In this document: positions 55,658-64,000 of the stretch, piece after piece | How positions within the stretch are numbered: the stretch's first letter is position 1 | Layout: each line of letters begins with the position of its first letter | Source of the DNA: Streptomyces rubrogriseus | GTDB taxonomy: Bacteria; Actinomycetota; Actinomycetes; Streptomycetales; Streptomycetaceae | Length of the DNA stretch: 64,000 nucleotides | Assembly: GCF_027947575.1 (NCBI RefSeq) | Contig: NZ_CP116256.1 | Coordinates: 2,046,001 to 2,110,000, forward strand | Reading direction: 5' to 3' | Translations under genes and position numbers: made by a program | Notes under the pieces: generated by a model | Databases searched by the model: none | Told to the model about the DNA's origin: nothing | What the model saw: the letters and a program-made list of their open reading frames with translations, nothing else

Positions 55658-57820
55658 ATGGCCGACCCCTCCAGCTACCGCCCCAGGCCGGGAGAGATCC
55701 CGGACTCCCCGGGGGTGTACAGGTTCCGTGACGAGCACCGCCGGGTGATCTACGTCGGAAAGGCGAAGAGCCTGCGCCAGCGCCTGGCGAACTACTTCCA
55801 GGACCTGGCGCACCTGCATCCGCGCACCCGCACCATGGTCACGACCGCCGCGTCCGTGGAATGGACGGTGGTGTCCACCGAGGTCGAGGCGCTGCAGCTG
55901 GAGTACTCCTGGATCAAGGAGTACGACCCCCGGTTCAACGTCAAGTACCGCGACGACAAGAGCTACCCGTACCTCGCGGTGACGATGAACGAGGAGTTCC
56001 CCCGCGTCCAGGTGATGCGCGGCCAGAAGAAGAAGGGCGTGCGCTACTTCGGGCCGTACGGGCATGCCTGGGCGATCCGTGACACGGTCGACCTCCTGCT
56101 GCGCGTCTTCCCGGTGCGCACCTGCTCCGCGGGCGTCTTCAAGAACGCCGCCCGCACCGGCCGCCCCTGCCTGCTCGGATACATCGGCAAGTGCTCGGCG
56201 CCCTGCGTCGGCCGCATCACCCCCGACGACCACTGGGACCTGGCCGACGAGTTCTGCGACTTCATGGCCGGCCGCACCGGTACCTACCTGCGCCGCCTGG
56301 AGCGGCAGATGGCCGAGGCGGCCGAGGACATGGAGTACGAGCGGGCGGCCCGCCTGCGGGACGACATCGGGGCGCTCAAGAAGGCCATGGAGAAGAGCGC
56401 GGTCGTGCTCGCCGACGCCACCGACGCCGACCTGATCGCGGTCGCCGAGGACGAGCTGGAGGCGGCCGTCCAGATCTTCCACGTGCGCGGCGGACGCGTG
56501 CGCGGTCAGCGCGGCTGGGTCACCGACAAGGTGGAGGAGATCACCACCGGCGCCCTCGTCGAGCACGCCCTCCAGCAGCTGTACGGCGAGGAGAGGGGGG
56601 ACGCCGTGCCCAAGGAGGTCCTGGTCCCCGCCCTGCCCGACCCGGTGGAGCCCGTCCAGCAGTGGCTGGCCGAGCGCCGTGGATCGGGGGTGTCGCTGCG
56701 CATCCCGCAGCGCGGCGACAAGAAGGCGCTGATGGAGACCGTCCAGCGCAACGCCCAGCAGGCCCTCGTCCTGCACAAGACCAAGCGTGCCTCCGACCTG
56801 ACGACGCGCTCGCGCGCGCTGGAGGAGATCGCCGAGGCCCTCGACCTGGACAGCGCCCCGCTCAGGATCGAGTGCTACGACATCTCGCACCTCCAGGGCG
56901 ACGACGTCGTGGCCTCCATGGTCGTCTTCGAGGACGGGCTGGCCCGGAAGAGCGAATACCGGCGGTTCCAGATCAAGGGCTTCGAGGGACAGGACGACGT
57001 CCGTTCCATGCACGAGGTCATCACCCGCCGCTTCCGCCGCTACCTCGCCGAGAAGGAGAAGACCGGCGAGTGGGCGGACGGCGAGGCACTGACCGACGAC
57101 GCCCGGCACCCGAACGGCGACGCCGCCCCCGACGGCGACGCCGCCGCCCCGGACGACGCCGCCGCCTCCGACGACGGCGCGGCACGCACGGGCGGGCGGG
57201 GACTCACGGACGGGCAGGAGCTCACGGACGGCCCCGCGCTCAAGGACGACGACGGCCGGCCCAAGCGCTTCGCCTACCCGCCCCAGCTCGTCGTCGTCGA
57301 CGGAGGGCAACCGCAGGTCGCCGCCGCCCAGCGGGCGCTGGACGAGCTGGGCATCGACGACATCGCCGTGTGCGGTCTCGCCAAGCGCCTGGAGGAGGTC
57401 TGGCTGCCCCGCGAGGACGACCCGGTCGTCCTGCCCCGCACCAGCGAGGGCCTCTACCTGCTGCAGCGGGTCCGCGACGAGGCCCACCGCTTCGCGATCA
57501 CCTACCAGCGCGCCAAACGCGCCAAACGCTTCCGGGCCGGCCCGCTGGACGACGTGCCCGGCCTGGGGGAGACCCGCAAGCAGGCGCTGATCAAGCACTT
57601 CGGTTCGGTGAAGAAGCTGCGGTCGGCGACGATCGACCAGATCTGCGAGGTGCCCGGCATAGGCCGCAAGACGGCCGAGACGGTCGCCGTGGCCCTCGCC
57701 CGGGCCACCCCGGCCGCGCCCGCCGTGAACACGGCGACCGGAGAGATCATGGATGACGACGACGGGGCACCCGAGACGACGGCGGATGCCCCGGACGAAC
57801 GACGGGGGCAGGAGAGATGA
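55658..57820 (+). CDS. uvrC: Excinuclease ABC subunit C
   Basis: 720 residues. Incises both sides of the lesion. GIY-YIG domain (about 15-95, PGVYRF and [14 protein letters not shown]), UVR-like motif ([16 protein letters not shown]), RNase H-like endonuclease domain ([33 protein letters not shown]), and C-terminal HhH pair ([29 protein letters not shown]). An Ala/Asp/Gly-rich insertion of about 65 residues (about 475-535) interrupts the endonuclease domain. Stop overlaps rapZ (ATGA); first gene of the uvrC-rapZ-yvcK-whiA operon. Confidence 0.98.
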   Translation: MADPSSYRPRPGEIPDSPGVYRFRDEHRRVIYVGKAKSLRQRLANYFQDLAHLHPRTRTMVTTAASVEWTVVSTEVEALQLEYSWIKEYDPRFNVKYRDDKSYPYLAVTMNEEFPRVQVMRGQKKKGVRYFGPYGHAWAIRDTVDLLLRVFPVRTCSAGVFKNAARTGRPCLLGYIGKCSAPCVGRITPDDHWDLADEFCDFMAGRTGTYLRRLERQMAEAAEDMEYERAARLRDDIGALKKAMEKSAVVLADATDADLIAVAEDELEAAVQIFHVRGGRVRGQRGWVTDKVEEITTGALVEHALQQLYGEERGDAVPKEVLVPALPDPVEPVQQWLAERRGSGVSLRIPQRGDKKALMETVQRNAQQALVLHKTKRASDLTTRSRALEEIAEALDLDSAPLRIECYDISHLQGDDVVASMVVFEDGLARKSEYRRFQIKGFEGQDDVRSMHEVITRRFRRYLAEKEKTGEWADGEALTDDARHPNGDAAPDGDAAAPDDAAASDDGAARTGGRGLTDGQELTDGPALKDDDGRPKRFAYPPQLVVVDGGQPQVAAAQRALDELGIDDIAVCGLAKRLEEVWLPREDDPVVLPRTSEGLYLLQRVRDEAHRFAITYQRAKRAKRFRAGPLDDVPGLGETRKQALIKHFGSVKKLRSATIDQICEVPGIGRKTAETVAVALARATPAAPAVNTATGEIMDDDDGAPETTADAPDERRGQER

Positions 57821-58860
57821 CCGAGCACGAGGCACAGCCCGCAGCGGAGCGAGAACAGGCGCGGCCCGCAGCCGGACGGGATCAGGCGGGTCCCGCGACG
57901 GGACGAGAACAGCCCCGGCACACCGCCGAGCGGGAACAGACGCACGACGACGGAGCACAGGTGAGTACGGGCAAGGAAACGGCCGGGGCGCACGAGGCGG
58001 CCATCCCCGAGCTGGTGATCATCTCCGGCATGTCCGGAGCCGGCCGCTCGACGGCCGCCAAGTGTCTGGAGGACCTGGGCTGGTTCGTCGTCGACAACCT
58101 CCCGCCCGCGCTGATCCCCACCATGGTGGAGCTCGGCGCCCGCTCCCAGGGCAACGTGGCCCGCATCGCGGTGGTCGTCGACGTCCGCGGCCGGCGCTTC
58201 TTCGACAATCTGCGCGAGTCCCTCGCGGACCTCGACGCGCGCGGCGTCACCCGCCGGATCGTCTTCCTGGAGTCCTCCGACGACGCCCTGGTGCGCCGCT
58301 TCGAGTCGGTGCGCCGCCCGCACCCCCTCCAGGGCGACGGCCGCATCGTCGACGGCATCGCCGCCGAGCGCGAGCTCCTGCGCGAGCTGCGCGGCGACGC
58401 CGACCTGGTGATCGACACCTCCAGCCTCAACGTGCACGAGCTGCGCGCCAAGATGGACGCCCAGTTCGCCGGCGACCAGGAGCCCGAGCTGCGGGCCACG
58501 GTGATGTCCTTCGGCTTCAAGTACGGCCTCCCGGTCGACGCCGACCTCGTCGTCGACATGCGCTTCCTGCCCAACCCGCACTGGGTCCCGGAGCTGCGCC
58601 CCTTCACCGGCCTCAACGAGGAGGTGTCGAGCTACGTCCTCAACCAGCCCGGGGCCAAGGAGTTCCTGGACCGCTATGCCGAGCTGCTCCAGCTGATCGC
58701 CGCGGGCTACCGTCGGGAGGGCAAGCGCTATGTGACCGTCGCCGTCGGCTGCACCGGCGGCAAGCACCGGTCCGTGGCCATGTCGGAGAAGCTCGCCGCC
58801 CGGCTCGCCGCCGAGGGCGTGGAGACGGTGGTCGTCCACCGGGACATGGGACGGGAATGA
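57817..58860 (+). CDS. rapZ: RNase adapter RapZ (GTPase/UPF0042)
   Basis: 347 residues. P-loop [16 protein letters not shown] (about residue 67), [10 protein letters not shown], the C-terminal [18 protein letters not shown] and [20 protein letters not shown] signature. In E. coli it controls GlmZ/GlmS; in actinobacteria the role is less clear. The first 60 residues are Gln/Arg/Glu-rich with a repeat-like pattern ([19 protein letters not shown]-type), absent from typical RapZ. Overlaps uvrC by 4 nt. Confidence 0.95.
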   Translation: MTEHEAQPAAEREQARPAAGRDQAGPATGREQPRHTAEREQTHDDGAQVSTGKETAGAHEAAIPELVIISGMSGAGRSTAAKCLEDLGWFVVDNLPPALIPTMVELGARSQGNVARIAVVVDVRGRRFFDNLRESLADLDARGVTRRIVFLESSDDALVRRFESVRRPHPLQGDGRIVDGIAAERELLRELRGDADLVIDTSSLNVHELRAKMDAQFAGDQEPELRATVMSFGFKYGLPVDADLVVDMRFLPNPHWVPELRPFTGLNEEVSSYVLNQPGAKEFLDRYAELLQLIAAGYRREGKRYVTVAVGCTGGKHRSVAMSEKLAARLAAEGVETVVVHRDMGRE

Positions 58861-58867
58861 CAGGGGA

Positions 58868-59959
58868 ATGACAGGACGTACTCCGCGGCTGAGCAGGCTG
58901 CGCCGGGTGGTGCCCGAGGGACGCGGCGGCAGACCCGCCGACGCCCGCGCCGCCCGGCCCGAACAGGCGCGCGGCGCCAAGCCGCGCCGCCGGGGCGCCC
59001 AGCCCAAGGTCGTCGCCCTCGGCGGCGGCATGGGCCTGTCCGCCTCGCTCGCCGCGCTGCGCCGGATCACCGGCGACCTCACCGCCGTCGTCACCGTCGC
59101 CGACGACGGCGGCTCCAGCGGGCGCCTGCGCGACGAGCTGGGCGTCCTGCCGCCCGGCGACCTGCGCAAGGCGCTGGCCGCGCTGTGCGGCGACGACGAC
59201 TGGGGCCAGACCTGGGCCCGCGTCATCCAGCACCGCTTCCAGTCCCAGGGCGACCTGCACGAACACGCGGTCGGCAATCTGCTGATCGTCGCCCTGTGGG
59301 AGCAGCTCGGCGACCACGTCCAGGCGCTGGACCTGGTGGGCAAGCTGCTCGGCGCACACGGCCGGGTGCTGCCCATGTCCGCCGTACCGCTGGAGCTCCA
59401 GGCCCTGGTCAGGGGCCACGAGCCGGAGCGGCCCGACGAGGTGGACACCGTACGGGGGCAGGCGACCGTGGCGCTCACGCCCGGCGAGGTGCAGTCCGTG
59501 CACCTGGTGCCCAGCGACCCGCCCGCCGTCCCCGAGGCGGTCGACGCCGTCCTGGACGCCGACTGGGTGGTGCTCGGTCCCGGCTCCTGGTTCTCCTCGG
59601 TCATCCCGCACCTGCTCGTGCCGGATCTGCTGGACGCGCTGGTCGAGACGAAGGCGCGCCGGGTGCTCTCGCTGAACCTCGCCCCGCAGCCCGGAGAAAC
59701 TGAGGGCTTCTCCCCGCAGCGTCATTTGGAGGTTTTGGGACGACACGCCCCTAAACTCGCCCTGGACGTGGTGCTGGCCGACGAGGCCGCCGTGCCCGAC
59801 CGTGACTCGCTCACCGACGCCGCGAAACGGTTCGGCGCCGCGGTCGAGCTGGCTCCGGTCGCCCGGACCGACGGGACCCCGAGGCACGACCCGGAGCTGC
59901 TGGCCGCCGCGTACGACCGTATTTTTCGGATGCATGGAAGGATCGGCCCATGGCGATGA
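58868..59959 (+). CDS. yvcK: YvcK family UDP-GlcNAc-binding gluconeogenesis factor
   Basis: 363 residues. CofD-like fold: [69 protein letters not shown] and [25 protein letters not shown]. YvcK is needed for growth on gluconeogenic carbon and cell-wall homeostasis. 7 nt behind rapZ, and its last 10 nt overlap whiA. Confidence 0.95.
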   Translation: MTGRTPRLSRLRRVVPEGRGGRPADARAARPEQARGAKPRRRGAQPKVVALGGGMGLSASLAALRRITGDLTAVVTVADDGGSSGRLRDELGVLPPGDLRKALAALCGDDDWGQTWARVIQHRFQSQGDLHEHAVGNLLIVALWEQLGDHVQALDLVGKLLGAHGRVLPMSAVPLELQALVRGHEPERPDEVDTVRGQATVALTPGEVQSVHLVPSDPPAVPEAVDAVLDADWVVLGPGSWFSSVIPHLLVPDLLDALVETKARRVLSLNLAPQPGETEGFSPQRHLEVLGRHAPKLALDVVLADEAAVPDRDSLTDAAKRFGAAVELAPVARTDGTPRHDPELLAAAYDRIFRMHGRIGPWR

Positions 59960-60942
59960 CGGCAGCGGTGAAGAGCGAGATCTCCCAGCTCCCCGTCACC
60001 CGGACCTGCTGCAGAAAGGCGGAGGTCTCCGCCGTGCTGCGGTTCGCCGGCGGCCTCCACCTGGTGAGCGGACGCATCGTGATCGAGGCGGAGCTGGACA
60101 CCGGGAACGCGGCGCGACGGCTCAAGCGGGACATCCTGGAGATCTTCGGGCACAGCTCGGAGCTGATCGTGATGGCGCCGGGCGGGCTGCGCCGCGGTTC
60201 GCGTTTCGTGGTCCGGGTGGTCGCGGGCGGTGACCAGCTGGCCCGGCAGACCGGTCTGGTGGACGGCCGGGGCCGCCCGATCCGGGGCCTGCCGCCGCAG
60301 GTGGTCTCGGGGGCCACCTGCGACGCCGAGGCCGCCTGGCGCGGGGCCTTCCTGGCGCACGGCTCGCTCACCGAGCCCGGCCGCTCCTCCTCCCTGGAGG
60401 TGACCTGCCCGGGGCCCGAGGCGGCGCTCGCCCTGGTCGGCGCCGCCCGCCGGCTGTCGATCCCCGCCAAGGCCCGCGAGGTGCGCGGCGTGGACCGGGT
60501 CGTGGTCCGCGACGGCGACGCGATCGGCGCGCTGCTCACCCGGCTCGGCGCCCACGACTCGGTGCTGGCCTGGGAGGAGCGCAGGCTGCGGCGCGAGGTC
60601 CGCGCCACCGCCAACCGGCTCGCCAACTTCGACGACGCCAACCTGCGCCGCTCCGCCCGCGCGGCCGTCGCCGCCGGTGCCCGGGTGCAGCGCGCCCTGG
60701 AGATCCTCGCCGACGACGTGCCCGAGCACCTCGCCGCGGCGGGCCGGCTGCGCATGGAGCACAAGCAGGCCTCCCTGGAGGAACTGGGCGCCCTCGCCGA
60801 CCCGCCGCTGACCAAGGACGCCGTCGCCGGACGCATCCGCCGTCTGCTGGCCATGGCCGACAAGCGGGCCTCGGACCTCGGCATCGCCGGTACGGACGCC
60901 AACCTCGGCGAGGAGGAGCTGGCCGACAACCTCGTCGGCTGA
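59950..60942 (+). CDS. whiA: Sporulation transcription factor WhiA
   Basis: 330 residues. N-terminal LAGLIDADG-homing-endonuclease-like domain ([41 protein letters not shown]) and C-terminal HTH ([29 protein letters not shown]). Works with WhiB to start sporulation septation in aerial hyphae. ATG 59950 ([12 protein letters not shown]) overlaps yvcK, so it is coupled to the operon. In Streptomyces it also has a strong internal promoter late in development; I could not fix one from sequence. Confidence 0.97.
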   Translation: MAMTAAVKSEISQLPVTRTCCRKAEVSAVLRFAGGLHLVSGRIVIEAELDTGNAARRLKRDILEIFGHSSELIVMAPGGLRRGSRFVVRVVAGGDQLARQTGLVDGRGRPIRGLPPQVVSGATCDAEAAWRGAFLAHGSLTEPGRSSSLEVTCPGPEAALALVGAARRLSIPAKAREVRGVDRVVVRDGDAIGALLTRLGAHDSVLAWEERRLRREVRATANRLANFDDANLRRSARAAVAAGARVQRALEILADDVPEHLAAAGRLRMEHKQASLEELGALADPPLTKDAVAGRIRRLLAMADKRASDLGIAGTDANLGEEELADNLVG

Positions 60943-60995
60943 CCGGACGCCCCGGCCCCGTGCCTCCGGGCCGGCCGCGCGGAACGAGGACAACG

Positions 60996-61034
60996 AGCCG
61001 GTGCCGGCGCCCACTTGGGTGACCGGCACCGGCT
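60996..61034 (+). terminator. whiA terminator
   Basis: 12-bp perfect stem AGCCGGTGCCGG / CCGGCACCGGCT, 15-nt loop, followed by TTT. Confidence 0.75.
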
Positions 61035-61114
61035 TTCGCGTGTCCTTGCCGCACTCTTGACTCGATCATGAGCTGTCATGAGCCTGGCATCTGTTCGCCG
61101 CTGTGGCGGACGCA

Positions 61115-61131
61115 GGCCTGTCGGACAGGCC
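61115..61131. promoter_or_regulatory. Palindrome GGCCTGTC-G-GACAGGCC near the carboxypeptidase start
   Basis: 8-bp arms, 16 nt before the ATG; candidate operator or leader hairpin. A near-direct repeat of CATGAGC lies upstream (about 61068-61085). Confidence 0.4.
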
Positions 61132-61147
61132 CCATCTAGGGGGGTTC

Positions 61148-64000
61148 ATGAGACGAAGAGCGAGATCGATCCTCGCTGTCGGCGCGCTCCTGATCGGCGG
61201 AGCGAGCTTCGCGCCCATCGCCCAGGCACAACCCGCGGACCCGGGGACCCCGGACGCGAACGAAGTGAAGGTCTTCCGCGCCGACGTCACCAAGGAGCAG
61301 GTACCCCTGCTGCTGGCGACCGGCCAGGACGGCCACGAACTCGGCGAGCAGGTACCCGACCGGGGGACCGCCGCCGTCGAGCTGTACCTCACCGAGAAGC
61401 AGGCCGGCACGCTGGAGGAACAGGGCGTCGACCTCACCGAGCACACCCTGTCCCCCCAGGCCGAGAAGCGCGTCGAGAGCGCCGCCGACGGCGTCTTCCG
61501 CCCGTACAGCGGCAGTGGCGGCCTGCGCGAGGAGATCCTGCGGACCGCCCAGGAGAACCCCGGCCTCACCAAGGTCGTCTCCATCGGCAAGACGGTCAAC
61601 GGCCAGGACATCCTGGCGCTCAAGCTCACCAAGCACGCGAAGAAGTCCAAGGACGGCTCCAAGCCCTCCGTCCTCTACATGTCCAACCAGCACGCGCGCG
61701 AGTGGATCACCCCGGAGATGACCCGGCGGCTGATGCACCACTACCTGGACAACTACAAGAAGGACCGGCGGATCAGGGAGATCGTCGACTCCACCGAGCT
61801 GTGGTTCGTCCTGTCGGCCAACCCCGACGGCTACGACTACACCTTCGAGAGCACCGACAACCGCCTCTGGCGCAAGAACCTGCGCGACGTCAACGGCGAC
61901 GGCACCATCGGCACCGGCGACGGCGTCGACCTCAACCGGAACTTCGCCTACAAGTGGGGTTACGACGACGAGGGCTCGTCCCCCAACCCCACCAGCGAGA
62001 CCTACCGGGGCGCGAGCCCCGGCTCCGAGCCCGAGACCAAGGCGCTGGACGCCTTCCAGAAGCGCATCGGCTTCACCTACGGCATCAACTACCACTCCGC
62101 CGCCGAACTCCTCCTCTACGGCGTCGGCTGGCAGGTGGCCACCAACACCCCGGACGACGTCCTCTACAAGGCGCTGGCCGGCACCCCCGACAACTCGGCG
62201 ATCCCCGGCTACCACCCGCAGGTCTCCTCGGAGCTGTACACCACCAACGGCGAGGCCGACGGGCACGCGGCCAACGTCAACGGCATGGCGATGTTCACCC
62301 CGGAGATGTCGACCTGCAAGACGGCCTCCGACGTGGACCCCGACGACCAGTGGAACGCGCGCGACTGCCAGTCCGGCTTCAACTTCCCCGACGACGAGAA
62401 GCTGATCCAGCAGGAGTTCGCCAAGAACGTCCCGTTCGCGCTCTCCGTCGCCGAGACCGCCGCCCACCCCGACCGGCCGTCCTCCTCGGTCGGCCTGGAC
62501 GCCGCCGACTTCACCCCCGCCCCCTTCACCACCTCCTACGCGCGCGGCGCCGACCAGGAGGTCTCCGTCGTCGTCCGCAAGTCCGTGCGCGACAAGGAGC
62601 TGAAGTACCGCGTCAACGGCGGACGCACCCACGACGCGACGCTGCGGCCCTGGCGGGGCGGCGAGACGTACGGCGGCGAGGACAACCTCTACTTCGACGA
62701 GTACCGGGCCAAGGTCAGCAGCGCCGACCCCGGCGACCGCGTCGAGGTCTGGTTCACCGGCGAGACACCGCGCGGCACCCATGACCGGCACGGCAAGCGC
62801 GCCGAGAGCGAGCACTTCACCTACACGGTCGCCGAGCGGCCCCGCGCCGACGTCCTCGTCGTCGCCGAGGAGGGCGCGAAGGCCACGCAGACCCGGACGT
62901 ACCTGGACGCCCTCAAGGCCAACGGCCAGCGCGCCGCCGTCTGGGACGTCGCCACCCAGGGCGCCCCCGACGCGCTCGGCGTCCTCGGCCACTTCGACAC
63001 GGTCGTCCACTACACGGGCGCCGCGGTGCCCGGCAACGCCACCCAGCTCCAGCTGCGGGCCTTCCTCAACGAGGGCGGCAAGCTGATCGAGGCCGGCGAG
63101 CAGGCCGGCGGCGACGTCGACCTCGGCGGCGGCACCCTCTCCGACGACTTCAGCCAGTACTACCTGGGCGCCTACACCCACACCGCCACCGCCGGCGCCA
63201 CCGGGTTCACCGGCTCCGGCAAGCTCGACAAGGCCGACGGCGCCCTCGGCGACGCCCCCGGCAACCCGCTGGACGCCGCCGGCGCGTACAGCGTGACCTC
63301 CGACGAGCTCGACCCCGGCACCTACCCGCAGTTCGCGAGCGCGGGCGCCGGGAAGTTCGCCGGGACGGTCAACCCGTACGGTCCCTACGCGGGGGAGTGG
63401 ATGGCCGCCGCCGTCCACACCGACGACGCCTACAAGCGCCTCACCCGCACCGTCGACCTCACCGGAGTCACCGCCTCCGAGCGCCCCACGCTCCGCACCC
63501 AGCTGCTGTGGGACACCGAGCGCGGCTACGACCACGCCCTGGTCGAGGCGCACACCACCGGCGCCGACGACTGGACCACCCTGCCCGAGGCGAACGGCGC
63601 CACCGGCACCGCCGTGCCCGCCGAGTGCGCGGCCGGGTTCTACCTGGCCGGGCACCCCTGGCTGGCGCACTACCTGACCCTGTCCGACGAGGGCTGCACC
63701 GCGACCGGCACCACCGGCCAGTGGAACAGCCTCACCGGCTCCTCCGGCGGCTGGAAGCAGGTCGAGTTCGACCTGAGCGCCTACGCCGGGAAGTCCGTCG
63801 AGCTGTCCATCGCCTACGTCACCGACCCCGGCAGCGGCGGCCGCGGCGTCCTCGCCGACGAGGCCTCCCTGGTCGTCGGCGGCACGGCGACGCAGACCGA
63901 GGGTTTCGAGACCTCGCTGGGGGCCTGGCAGGTCTCCGGTCCGCCGGCGGGCAGCCCCGCCGTCCTGAAGGACTGGACCCGCACCGGGACCCTGTTCCAG
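61148..64000 (+). CDS. Secreted M14 zinc carboxypeptidase, 5' part (runs off the window)
   Basis: ATG 61148 with GGGGGG upstream; the frame is open to the end (951 codons). Signal peptide RRRARSILAVGALLIGGASFAPIAQAQ. The M14 core lies at about 120-430: zinc ligands SNQHAREWITPEM (His, Glu) and INYHSA (His), the specificity loop GVDLNRNFAYKWG, and MFTPEMST where the catalytic Glu is expected. After the catalytic domain there are beta-rich accessory regions. It cleaves C-terminal residues of extracellular proteins. The C-terminus is not in the window. Confidence 0.93.
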   Translation, partial: MRRRARSILAVGALLIGGASFAPIAQAQPADPGTPDANEVKVFRADVTKEQVPLLLATGQDGHELGEQVPDRGTAAVELYLTEKQAGTLEEQGVDLTEHTLSPQAEKRVESAADGVFRPYSGSGGLREEILRTAQENPGLTKVVSIGKTVNGQDILALKLTKHAKKSKDGSKPSVLYMSNQHAREWITPEMTRRLMHHYLDNYKKDRRIREIVDSTELWFVLSANPDGYDYTFESTDNRLWRKNLRDVNGDGTIGTGDGVDLNRNFAYKWGYDDEGSSPNPTSETYRGASPGSEPETKALDAFQKRIGFTYGINYHSAAELLLYGVGWQVATNTPDDVLYKALAGTPDNSAIPGYHPQVSSELYTTNGEADGHAANVNGMAMFTPEMSTCKTASDVDPDDQWNARDCQSGFNFPDDEKLIQQEFAKNVPFALSVAETAAHPDRPSSSVGLDAADFTPAPFTTSYARGADQEVSVVVRKSVRDKELKYRVNGGRTHDATLRPWRGGETYGGEDNLYFDEYRAKVSSADPGDRVEVWFTGETPRGTHDRHGKRAESEHFTYTVAERPRADVLVVAEEGAKATQTRTYLDALKANGQRAAVWDVATQGAPDALGVLGHFDTVVHYTGAAVPGNATQLQLRAFLNEGGKLIEAGEQAGGDVDLGGGTLSDDFSQYYLGAYTHTATAGATGFTGSGKLDKADGALGDAPGNPLDAAGAYSVTSDELDPGTYPQFASAGAGKFAGTVNPYGPYAGEWMAAAVHTDDAYKRLTRTVDLTGVTASERPTLRTQLLWDTERGYDHALVEAHTTGADDWTTLPEANGATGTAVPAECAAGFYLAGHPWLAHYLTLSDEGCTATGTTGQWNSLTGSSGGWKQVEFDLSAYAGKSVELSIAYVTDPGSGGRGVLADEASLVVGGTATQTEGFETSLGAWQVSGPPAGSPAVLKDWTRTGTLFQ

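Overview
The window is a GC-rich actinobacterial chromosome segment. Codon use, frequent GTG starts, GGAGG-type ribosome sites, and the gene order uvrC-rapZ-yvcK-whiA with rpsA, coaE, uvrB, uvrA and polA point to Streptomyces core chromosome. I see no rRNA, tRNA, CRISPR array, integrase, transposase or biosynthetic gene cluster. Two decayed gene remnants (a CorA-type transporter and a YceI-type protein) and one frameshifted helicase gene (HrpB) are present.

Layout. 1-7.8 kb: 5'-truncated-in-window molybdopterin oxidoreductase (minus), polA, a small hypothetical, a secreted lytic transglycosylase. 7.8-15.8 kb: frameshifted hrpB, a methyltransferase with no visible canonical start for its full N-terminus, rpsA with a textbook promoter and terminator, a PAC2 protein, coaE, a TPR protein. 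16-25.8 kb: small metabolic and repair genes (methyltransferase, DoxX, S4 RNA-binding protein, family 5 uracil-DNA glycosylase, prolyl aminopeptidase, GNAT, RidA, nucleotidyltransferase, FUSC transporter, amidohydrolase, DUF899). 25.9-28.7 kb: an abaA/whiJ-type regulatory locus (ATP-binding protein, HTH-DUF5753 regulator, DUF397 protein and small partners). 28.8-38.4 kb: orphan gltD, DUF1772, corA remnant, methyltransferase, pseudouridine degradation pair psuG-psuK, VOC protein, ogt, secreted GDPD, MHYT membrane protein. 38.4-46.5 kb: uvrB, two TerD-domain genes, riboswitch-controlled terC, a Ca2+/H+ antiporter, aroQ. 46.6-55.3 kb: MBL hydrolase, mycothiol-dependent enzyme, uvrA, yceI remnant, sugar kinase with its LacI regulator and a 30-bp perfect palindrome, Rieske lipoprotein, HTH protein. 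55.6-64 kb: uvrC-rapZ-yvcK-whiA and the first 2.85 kb of a secreted M14 carboxypeptidase.

The main regulatory theme is DNA damage. uvrA, uvrB, uvrC, ogt, a TerD gene and (with one mismatch) polA each carry an upstream element fitting the RecA-NDp/PafBC promoter consensus TTGTCRGTG-N8-TAnnnT. In four of them the -10 hexamer ends 6-7 nt before the start codon, predicting leaderless mRNAs. A second clear RNA-level control is a yybP-ykoY (Mn2+) riboswitch before terC. One strand of its closing helix can pair over 10 bp with the terC ribosome-binding site. Function calls come from reading the sequence and family knowledge only; no database search was run.
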